Part shown: piece after piece, positions 55,702-64,000 of the stretch
How the letters are laid out: each line of letters starts with the position of its first letter
How positions within the stretch are numbered: position 1 is the stretch's first letter
DNA from: Diabrotica undecimpunctata
Taxonomy: Eukaryota > Arthropoda > Insecta > Coleoptera > Chrysomelidae
Reading direction: 5' to 3'
Length of the DNA: 64,000 nucleotides
Assembly (NCBI RefSeq): GCF_040954645.1
Contig: NC_092812.1
Location: forward strand, 992,001 to 1,056,000
Notes under the pieces: model-generated
Told to the model about the DNA's origin: nothing
The model's input: only the letters and a program-made list of their open reading frames with translations
Databases searched by the model: none
Program-made: the position numbers and the translations under genes

Positions 55702-57070
55702 AACTCTTAAATATTGGGGAAATCTGCAAGAAAGACTCTAATGTGTATCAATTGTTTCGCCGAACGTTGTCGCCAAAGAGAATTAATTTGGCTTCTTCAG
55801 GGCTGAAAGAGAATAAATTATAATTAGCTACCATATATTATCTATTAAAACATTATTGATCTTACCGTAACTTAGAATTGTAGAGTTAGAATATTAAAAA
55901 ACTTTGCTAGTAACATAGTGGTGTTTTTTGTTACTATGTGCAAAAAAAAGTTTTTTTAAGGTTTGAAATGTATGGTAGCTTTGAACTTGACACGTAAAGG
56001 CTTACCCAAGGTTAATCGAAAAACCCAATGTAACTACATTTAAAAGGAGCTTATTCTTTGAATTGTCGGCAATAACTAAATTTTTGATTTTTAGATAGTT
56101 AAAAGTGAGGTTCTGTTTTAGCCAGAACGCAAGCGCTGACAACTTCATTAGTTCGTATGAATCTTTATGTCGTTAAGGTTCATTGGTAAAAAACGAATGA
56201 ATTTAAATCCCAGTAAAGGGAAATATTATTTTGATTTTCTTTATTTAATTATATTATATTGTTCATGTATTATTGCATCTTATTGAGATGTATCTAAGAA
56301 AAGCAAGGGAATGTTATATATTTTTTGTTAATGAAAATTAATTATAAAGGTATGTTAGTTGTTAATGGATATATCAGTCAAGTTAGTTATCTGTGATCCA
56401 TTAACAACTAACATACCTTTATAATTAATTTTCATTAACTAAAAATATATAACATTCCCTTGCTTTTCTTAGATACATCTCAATAAGATGCAATAATACA
56501 TGAACAATATAATATAATTAAATAAAGAAAATCAAAATAATATTTCGCTTTACTGGGATTTAAATTCATTCGTTTTTTACCAATGAACCTTAACGACATA
56601 AAGATTCATACGAACTAATGAAGTTGTCAGCGCTTGCGTTCTGGCTAAAACAGAACCTCACTTTTAACTATCTAAAAATCAAAAATTTAGTTATTGCCGA
56701 CAATTCAAAGAATTACCTTCTTTTAAATGTAGTTACATTGGGTTTTTCGATTAACCTTGGGTAAGCCTTTACGTGTCAAGTTCAAAGCTACCATACATTT
56801 CAAACCTTAAAAGAACTTTTTTTTGCACATAGTAACAAAAAACACCACTATGTTACTAGCAAAGTTTTTTAATATTCTAACTCTACAATTCTAAGTTACG
56901 GTAAGATTAATAATGTTTTAATAGATAATATATGGTAGCTAATTATAATTTATTCTCTTTTAGCCCTGAAGAAGCCAAATTAATTCTCTTTGGCGAAAAC
57001 GTTCGGCGAAACAATTGATACACATTAGAGTCTTTCTTGCAGATTTCCCCAATATTTAAGAGTTTACTAT
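55697..57070. repeat. Palindrome 2: ~674-bp inverted arms, 25-bp spacer, Penelope-like termini
   Basis: Left arm 55697-56370, spacer 56371-56395, right arm 56396-57070. The arms are inverted copies with only a handful of differences by eye. The outer end of each arm (AGTAAACTCTTAAATATTGG) resembles the terminus of the Penelope-like element at 41985. Near each outer end is CCTGAAGAAGCC, a loop, TTTGGCGA, then CGTTCGGCGAAAC. A transcript across the locus would fold into a long hairpin. No protein frame is conserved. Confidence 0.9.
56960..57015 (+). ncRNA. Hammerhead-like core in the right arm of palindrome 2
   Basis: CTGAAGA (fits CUGANGA), then GCCAAA...TTTGGC as a 6-bp stem with loop TTAATTCTC, then GAAA. 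This is the same arrangement as in the Penelope-like element at 42045. The left arm copy reads GACA instead of GAAA and would be inactive. Flanking stems were not verified. Confidence 0.5.
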
Positions 57071-57104
57071 TTAACTAATCTGCAAAGATTAAATTTCTTT
57101 TCTT

Positions 57105-57108
<4 letters not shown>

Positions 57109-57167
<59 letters not shown>
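57109..57167. repeat. (TA)n tract 12
   Basis: Right border region of palindrome 2, 38 bases beyond the arm. Confidence 0.95.
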
Positions 57168-57169
<2 letters not shown>

Positions 57170-58215
57170 TCTAGCGGTTAATGTGGGCCCCGTACTAAAA
57201 CGGTATTATACTAACTCCAGGAGAATATACACCGTGTATATTATTATCTGGGTAGCGCTTTATGTAGACTCCGACCAACACGTAGGATTAAATGAACTCC
57301 GTAATAGGGTAAAACACTTTTGGGATCCGTATGTATTCTTCCCCGTACACAACTAAACTCCTCCGATGTTGCCAATAATTTGATTAGTCGTAGATTTTTA
57401 AATTTTACAGCAGGTACGTTTTGGAACTTGAAATTTATTTAAATATCAATCAATTTAGTCATCCTGAAATTTCAGAAATCCTTGGTTAATGTAGTTAAAT
57501 ATTTTATGGTGGTAATTTATATTACTTGCTTTAATTATTTTTAAACTTAAGTTAGTCTCTGTTATAAGCTTGGAAAAGGCAATTTTTATGTATTAGTATT
57601 TTTTTTAATGCATTGACACTGAAAAATTTATTATATAAATGTACGTTCCGATGTTTCGATTGCTACGTTTTATGATGTTCAATATTTGTTTCATAAAGTA
57701 GTAAAATTTAAATTATAATAATTTGTAAATCAATCTTAAAATTATAATTTTTTACTGTCTAATTTCAATATTTCAATTTTTAAATGTAGGGAATTCAATA
57801 TCTTACTATAATACTTTAGTATGTAACTTGTAACAGATACTAAAATAATAAGTAGGCATAACACCTAATTTCGCTTTTAACTATAAATGTATCGTATAAC
57901 GTAACGTAGCAATCAGTAGTGAGTCATTACTCAGATAAAATATTTCGGTGACTTTATGGTAATTTGATTATAGCCAACATATCTATTACAATTATTACAT
58001 ATAATATGTTCGGTTGTTTTAAAAAATACTTTGTCGCTTGTAAATTTTGTATCTTTCGTTATCAGGCATACGAGTATTTTATTTTTAATTTAGAAGTAAA
58101 TGGATATATAATATTCTTTTTTCTGTCACTTATTTTAAATATGGTTCACTTATATTCTTCTTGCTTATTTATTTTTATTCGTAATACTTATAACGTACGT
58201 AATAGTACGAAAGAT
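57168..58215. other. No gene seen
   Basis: No recognisable protein or RNA. Confidence 0.35.
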
Positions 58216-58830
58216 ATCAGGTATCAGTGGTATTTGTCAATCTAAATGCCGCCTACGACACATTAAATTAGAGGACATTTCTCCAAAAACTGTATGACAA
58301 ACTGTAAACATCGTTTTATCCGCGTATATATACAGAACAGAAGATTTTTCGTATCATTCAATGGTAATATAGAGAACGCAGACAAACGGTCTCGCTTGGG
58401 GTAGCGTAATGGCACCTACACTGTATTACATTTACACAAATGATCAACAGATACCAGTAGATACTAGGATTTTCATGTAGACCATACATTGCACAACCAA
58501 AAACTTTTGTTGCTGGAGTGAAAAAAAATCTAATAGATGCCTTAAATATATTAAAAATGAACTACGATTTAGTTTTAAGCCAAACCCCGAAAAGCTTAGG
58601 AACGCTCCTTCAATTTTCCCAACACAGGCGCTTTCACAAAACTGAACATCTAATAGTGTGATGAAATCCTTGAACTCTGAATTTCCTATAAATACCTTGT
58701 AGATAGTTTATATCGCACGTTGTCAATCACAGAATCTTGTTTAAAACTAAAAGGCAAACTAAGGACCAGAAATAGTATGCTCCGCAAGCTTGTCAGCTAA
58801 AAATGGGGCGCACATCCTTTCACCCTTAAA
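58216..58830 (+). pseudogene. Jockey-clade reverse transcriptase core fragment
   Basis: Frames give VNLNAAYDTLN (first catalytic Asp region), FLQKLYDKL, RRFFVSFNGNIEN-like reading, GVA*WHLHC in place of the PQGSVLAP block, YIYTNDQQIPVDTRIFM, then ILKMNYDLVLSQTPK and QACQLKMGRTSFHP. The order and spacing match Jockey RT. The catalytic YADD is lost to a stop near 58480. Heavily decayed. Confidence 0.65.
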
Positions 58831-59690
58831 ACGTAAATGCTTGCACTTTTCTTCTTGCTTAACTGTCTTTTTCCTTTTATTCCGATATACTCTGTACGAG
58901 TACTAGAAACCAATTCGTTAAGGATTTTTGCTTAGTTGAGGAGATAGGTTGTGGAATGCAATTTTTAGATTCCCCATGTCTCTAATAACAGTTATATCAA
59001 CGTCTGTTTTTCCTTGCAATTCTTAGAAGGCACAGATTAAAGCAAAATACTGAATTTGGTTTCAAAAATTAGTTTACGTTTTTTAACCAAGTTTGACATC
59101 TTGGCGTCTATGCATGTGTCCGATCTACCTTAAGCGATTTATTTTCCTAAACAATATATTTATAAGAGCTTTCTTTATTTAGTATGTGTTCTTATTCTAT
59201 ACGGATTTGTAGCAATATGATAATGAGGTTAAAAAAGTTTTCTTATTATTTTTCTTTCAAATATTCGGAGTTCTTCCTTATTTGTTTTAGTCATTGTCCA
59301 TGATTCGCATTCATGTATTAAAATAGGTCTTAAGTGAATTATGCTCTGTATTGAATTGCTTTCTTCTGTTAATTCGTTTGTATTTGGTTTTTATTTTGTT
59401 GATTTTAAGTAAAACATTTTTCGTGCTCTCTTCACTTTGTTGAAGATGTCGTTTGCGGAGAGAGTTTCTTATAAGATCAATATCATTAGCAGATGCTAGG
59501 ACTGCTTTGTACCTTGAGCCATTAATGAATTGCATTTTAAATAGACGTTATTTCTATTTTAGTAAGCTGTTCATTAAATTTTTGAATATTTTAATCGAGA
59601 ATCTGTATTTTATTCAACTGTTTTATAACACAGAGTTTCTTGGCGCTTATCTTCACCTCTGTTTTTTTTTGTTTAGCGTATCAATATTTT
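58831..59690. other. No clear gene
   Basis: The minus-strand frame at 59311-59535 has no recognisable motif; remainder non-coding. Confidence 0.35.
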
Positions 59691-59694
59691 TCTT

Positions 59695-60330
59695 CCTATG
59701 CCGTCCCCATTAACGGAGGTTGGCGACCACATTTCTAAAAGTATCTCTGTCTTTTGCAACGTGGAATAATTCGTCTACAGTCATGTTTGTCCAGTCACGA
59801 ATATTTCGCAGCCATGACTTCCTCTTTCTACCTATTCCCTTTTTGCCATCGACTCTACCCTGCATGATGGCCTGCAGAAGACTTTATATTCCTTAGTATG
59901 TGTTCCAGGTATGCAGTCCTGCGTACTTTTATTGTTCTCAACAATTTTTTGTCTCGACCCATCCTTCTTAGCACTTCCTCATTGGTGACCCTGGCAGTCC
60001 ACGGAATTCTCAACATTCTCCGGTATATCTAAAATTCAAAGGCTTGAAGCTTCCTAACTATTTGCGCTTTTACCCTCCATATTTCTACTCCGTACAATAG
60101 TTGAGACCAGACGTAACATTCAACAAACCTCAGTCTCCGCGCAGTATTAAGATTTTTGTCACAGAACAATTGCTTGAATTTTAAGAACGCTGCCCTTGCC
60201 ATTTCTATTCGTACCCTGATTTCTTAGTCTGAATCTAATTCTTTGTTGATGTAAGCTCCCAGATATTTATATTTTTACTCCCGCATCATTATTAAAAGAA
60301 TTTTGCTGAATGTCGATCTAGGGAATCCGG
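59695..60330 (-). pseudogene. RTE-type reverse transcriptase C-terminal fragment (minus strand)
   Basis: Minus strand reads RVRIEMARAAFLKFKQLFCD, LNTARRLRFVECYVWSQLLY, GVEIWRVKAQIVRKLQAFEF, YRRMLRIPWTARVTNEEVLR and RMGRDKKLLRTIKVRRTAYL. Decayed HHAG and RNIRDW-like sequence follows. Homologous to the plus-strand fragments at 50409 and 51030. Stops and a deletion are present. Confidence 0.7.
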
Positions 60331-60985
60331 TGGTATGTACATGATGTTTCCATAACCAACGTTCGAAAATTTGTCTTACTGTAAAGTCATGAGGATTTTA
60401 CTAGGAAATATAGTGCTGTTTAATAATAATAAAGTTCAAGCAACAATTCCTATATGCACTAACTTGGTACTGATATCTCTGCTCCCCGATACCAGGTAGC
60501 AGTCCCGAAAACATTATAACTGCTACACTCATGCTTCCAATTATCCAACGATTAGCCAGTCCAGGACTATACGCCTTATTATGGTACTGATATTGCTGCT
60601 GTCCCTCATAAGTAAATATAATATGCAAGAAAGGTTTTGGCAATTTAATAGGATTTTGTATGTTAGAATATTATTTCTCCGAGAAAGTGAAAAATATCTA
60701 TTTGCTATCCGGATTTAATTCATAGATTAAATATTAGAATGCTATAAAATATTGCTATTAGCAGCAAAAAACGGTCTGATAGTAAGTAATGAGAAAACTA
60801 AATAAATTTCTTTAACATACAAGAGAGAAAACGTAGAGTAGGGCATAACGTAACAATAAACCCATATAATTTTGAAAGATTGCAGCGTTTTAGGTATCGT
60901 AGATAACGCTGTCACATAAGAAATAAAATGGAATATTCAGGTAGCTAACTGATGTAAATATAACCCACATAACACTTTTAAATCC
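60331..60985. other. No gene seen
   Basis: No conserved coding motif. Confidence 0.35.
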
Positions 60986-60989
60986 AGAA

Positions 60990-61563
60990 GTCTAATACAA
61001 ATCCCTAAAATCGGAATATATAGAACAGTGATTAAACCCGTGCTATTGACTGAAAATGTGACAAGAACGCTGACAAAACAATGTAAGTAAAACTTAGGTA
61101 TTAATTAGATCAGGATTACTAGAAAAGCCATCAGAATTATTTTCCAACTTACAAAGGTCCGAATACTAACCAATACCGAACCGGAACTAATGCCAAGGTC
61201 TAACAGATATATAAAGATAGCAACGTCATACAAGAGACTAAATCTCAACGCCAAAGTTACGCTGGCTACATCCAAAGGCTTTCTAATAACTGCATTGCCA
61301 AGTTAAACTGGGAGAATGCCCCGAGAGAAAAAATGCCCTTAGGACGTCCACGAATCAACAGGGGAGGTAACATATGGTCAGATTTAGGAATTATGGGACT
61401 ACCTACCGACCCATCATATTTATCAACACATGCCTGTACAACCAACTGCTATCCAACCTACAATCAATACTTATCTGTTGGGAACTATCAAATCCATTAC
61501 ATGTAGTCAAACGAAGTAGGCTTAAAAAAAGTTATCTTAGGAAAGGCACTACAGAAATATTGA
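60990..61563 (+). pseudogene. Non-LTR retrotransposon 3' end, direct copy 1
   Basis: Matches 63480-64000 in the same orientation at roughly 80% by eye. Frames give IYRTVIKPVLLTENVTRTLT (compare the post-RT YGxE region), VIQETKSQRQSYAGYIQRLS and NNCIAKLNWENAPREK, PLGRPRINRGGNIWSDL, the C-terminal tail of an RTE- or related-type pol. It contains many stops. Confidence 0.55.
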
Positions 61564-62425
61564 TATATATTTTTAAAACGTTATTTACGTGGCTAAGTTT
61601 TCAATAGGAATGAGGAGACAAAAAGCAGAAAAGCCAATAGAACCTTGTTGCGTTCTGACTATACTATGACGATAACCTTTACAATATAAACAATACTTGA
61701 GGCAACTGTTTGTCTCAATTTTGTCATTCAGAATAATTATGTCTGTATTTTTTAATTTGCTAATTTCCATAGATTCTAATTTCCATAGAATCTAAATATA
61801 TCTTAAGGCCTTTATTTTAAATATACTTTTTTAGTAATGAAAATACGTAGATAGAACCTGGAATATACATTTAACCTTTAATCTCTGGGTTAAATCCATC
61901 TCCTAAACAATGGCGCCGATATATTTAGTTAAAATTCTATGCACTTATTTTAACCGTTTATGTCCTTATCATTCATATATGAGTTGTGACCGATATTACA
62001 AACTCATTTACTTTTCACAAAGAGACTCCATATTAACTATACTTATTACTATGCAAATCTGATTCGAAATATCGTCGAAAAGTAACAGTGTGTAAAATTA
62101 TTTTTAATGAAAAGTTAATTAGCCATTTCTTATGGGGTTCAAAAGAAAAGCCTTTACGAAAATTTGAGTACAAATAAGACCACCGTAATCAGTTGTACCC
62201 TGGGTAATGAATAATTAATTAATCGGCTAATTAGAATCACCCGGTCAATATGATTTTTGTCAAATCGGTCCTTTTTAGGATCAATTATTCTAATAATGTC
62301 TATAAATATTAAGGGCATATCTAGAGATAAAGACACTTTACTTTACTTAACCTTATCAGACATATGCGCTTAGCACAAATGTGACGTATTTCTAGTGCAG
62401 AAAATACATAGAGGGCAAAAAATAG
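61564..62425. other. No gene seen
   Basis: AT-rich spacer with short meaningless frames. Confidence 0.35.
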
Positions 62426-62429
62426 TGTA

Positions 62430-62810
62430 TTTGGTATTAAGCTGATCGCTGAAAATCACATAATAAATGTAAAAGTGCTATCTCTGCCGGCAAAGAAGCA
62501 AAGAAAAACTTAAAATGGGAGAGGACAAAACCAGTCAGCTGAAGGAACCTTTTAACGATGTTGAGCTTGGATCCACTATCTACGTATATAATGAAGAATA
62601 GTACGGCACTGACTGAAGATCTAAGCACAAAGCTTATTATAAAATTTGGACCAAAAATACAACAGTTACTGATATCCAAAGTCTTCAGACAAACAAAGCA
62701 AAGACAAAGTTGTACACAATTGCTTAAACCTGGCAAAAACTCCAACGACCACAAAAGCTATCGGTCAATATATTTATTTTGTCATTTCAATAGGGTCGGT
62801 TAGTTATTCT
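62430..62810 (+). pseudogene. Jockey-clade RT N-terminal fragment
   Basis: FGPKIQQLLISKVFRQTKQR, then CTQLLKPGKNSNDHKSYRSI and YLFCHF correspond to the start of Jockey RT (LLKPGK...SYRPISLLC). Preceded by degraded sequence; no downstream RT. The frame 62558-62803 is open by chance. Confidence 0.65.
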
Positions 62811-63230
62811 TCTACTTTAACTTTAATTATGTTGTTTTGGTATATATTTTCGATTGTTTTGATTATTCAAAGAAATTGACATTAATTTGATAGTTTCCAT
62901 TTTATTAGTACTGATGGTATATAACTAGCATCTGTTGGTATTATATATCAATTTGAACATGTGGAAGTGAGAGCACTCTCTTGTTAGTAATTTCAGTGTA
63001 AATTATGACGAAACCAGAAATAACCCATAATATTCTCCCCGTGTGATCTTAGTATTTCCGTTGATTCAATAGTATAGGGTATCCAATATTTTAATCAACG
63101 GTATGCCAGAGTTTTATTAGTTTTCATATATATATATATATATTTGCAAAATGAAGAAGAAAGTTCAGTACAGGCAGTTAAACAGCTGATCTGTCAATTT
63201 AGAAGTAAGAGCAAGTACCAACTTGCTAAA
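62811..63230. other. No gene seen
   Basis: Includes a short (TA) run at 63127-63143 only. Confidence 0.35.
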
Positions 63231-63234
63231 AAGC

Positions 63235-63475
63235 ATCTTCTTCTTCTTCTTAGCCTTGTGTCGTCCACGTTTGGACATAGCCTTTCCCAACTCCTTCCAT
63301 CGGTCTCTATCCTGAGCAACATATTTCCAATTCGTTCCGGCTATTTTTTTAATATCATCAATTCATCTGATCTGTAGTCTTCCTCTTGGTAGTTTACTTT
63401 CGTAAGGTCTCCAATGTTGTATTGTAGTATTCCAACGTTGGTCTTTTTGTCTAGCAGTCTGACCCGCGAAGCTCC
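63235..63475 (-). pseudogene. RTE pol C-terminal tail (minus strand)
   Basis: Minus strand reads WSFAGQTARQKDQRWNTTIQ, HWRPYESKLPRGRLQIR*ID, DIKKIAGTNWKYVAQDRDRW and KELGKAMSKRGRHKAKKKKK. This is the same C-terminal domain as in the RTE element at 10780-10990 (WAGHVAR...RW...W.DDI...AG..W). It ends with an AAG-rich tail. Confidence 0.7.
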
Positions 63476-63479
63476 ATTT

Positions 63480-64000
63480 TAGTTTGGCAATTTTAATCCA
63501 GAAGTGTAATTCGAATCTCTAAAATCAGAATATATAAAATAGTGATCAAACCAGTGCTAATGTGTGGATACGTGACGAGAAAGTATTAATTAGACCAGGA
63601 TTGCTGGAAAAGCCAGCAGAGGTATTTTCCGACTTACAGAGGTCCGAGTACTAACCAATACCGAACAGAACTAATTCCAAGGTCAAACACATATATAAAG
63701 ATAGCAACGTCGTACAAGAAACTAAATCTCAATGCTAAAGTTGCGCTGGCTTTATCCAAAGACTCTATAATAACTGCATTGCCAAGTTAAATTGGGAGTA
63801 TGCCCCACAAATGAAGGGGGAGGTAACATACGGTCAGATTTAGGAATAACGGGACTATCTATCGACCCATCATATTTATCAACACCTGCTATCCTACCTA
63901 CAATCAATACTTATCTGTTGTGGACTATAAAATCAATTACATGTAATCAAACGAACTAGGCTTAAATAATTATCCTAGGAAAGGCATTTCAGAAATATTG
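63480..64000 (+). pseudogene. Non-LTR retrotransposon 3' end, direct copy 2
   Basis: Second copy of the sequence at 60990-61563, with a few deletions relative to copy 1. Continues past the window end. Confidence 0.55.

Overview
This is eukaryotic DNA, almost certainly from an arthropod and most likely an insect, perhaps a beetle. It is AT-rich, contains spliced transposase genes, and is built nearly entirely of transposable elements of families typical of large insect genomes: I-clade, Jockey and RTE non-LTR elements, Ty3/gypsy LTR elements, Penelope, hAT, PIF/Harbinger, piggyBac, pogo and Tc1/mariner. I found no convincing single-copy host gene. The species call is inference.

Layout. 1-7.4 kb: a Tc3-like transposase remnant, then a minus-strand I-clade retrotransposon split by an apparently intact hAT element (1130-4021, perfect 19-bp TIRs, perfect 8-bp TSD, two-exon transposase gene). 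7.4-13.8 kb: three internally deleted PIF/Harbinger elements, one of them cleanly inserted in an RTE element, plus an older RTE-like fossil. 14.1-19.7 kb: a minus-strand Ty3/gypsy element whose pol ends in an OARD1/TARG1-like macrodomain after the integrase. 19.75-29.4 kb and 40-49.3 kb: units separated by (TA)n tracts. These are a short palindrome, two near-complete LTR elements (A and B) with 1.4-1.5 kb LTRs that encode only Gag and protease, two probable solo LTRs (C and D) with the same terminal motif, and a 5'-truncated Penelope-like element with a GIY-YIG domain and a hammerhead-like core. 29.8-40 kb: two inverted ~0.34-0.66 kb arms enclosing a decayed pogo-like transposase and a second, frame-broken gypsy copy. 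49.4-51.6 kb: a 122-bp tandem repeat array with RTE 3' ends beside or inside it. 51.6-64 kb: older Jockey, RTE and piggyBac fossils, a ~670-bp near-perfect palindrome (55.7-57.1 kb) bordered by (TA)n, and a direct pair of non-LTR tails.

How the pieces relate. Elements A and B have nearly identical LTR pairs, so they are young. They keep a primer-binding site, polypurine tract, Gag and protease but no reverse transcriptase or integrase, so they would need a partner element in trans. All four LTR units (A-D) abut (TA)n tracts, which suggests targeting of TA microsatellites. The most unusual protein feature is the macrodomain tail on the 14-19.7 kb gypsy pol. The most intact mobile gene is the hAT transposase.
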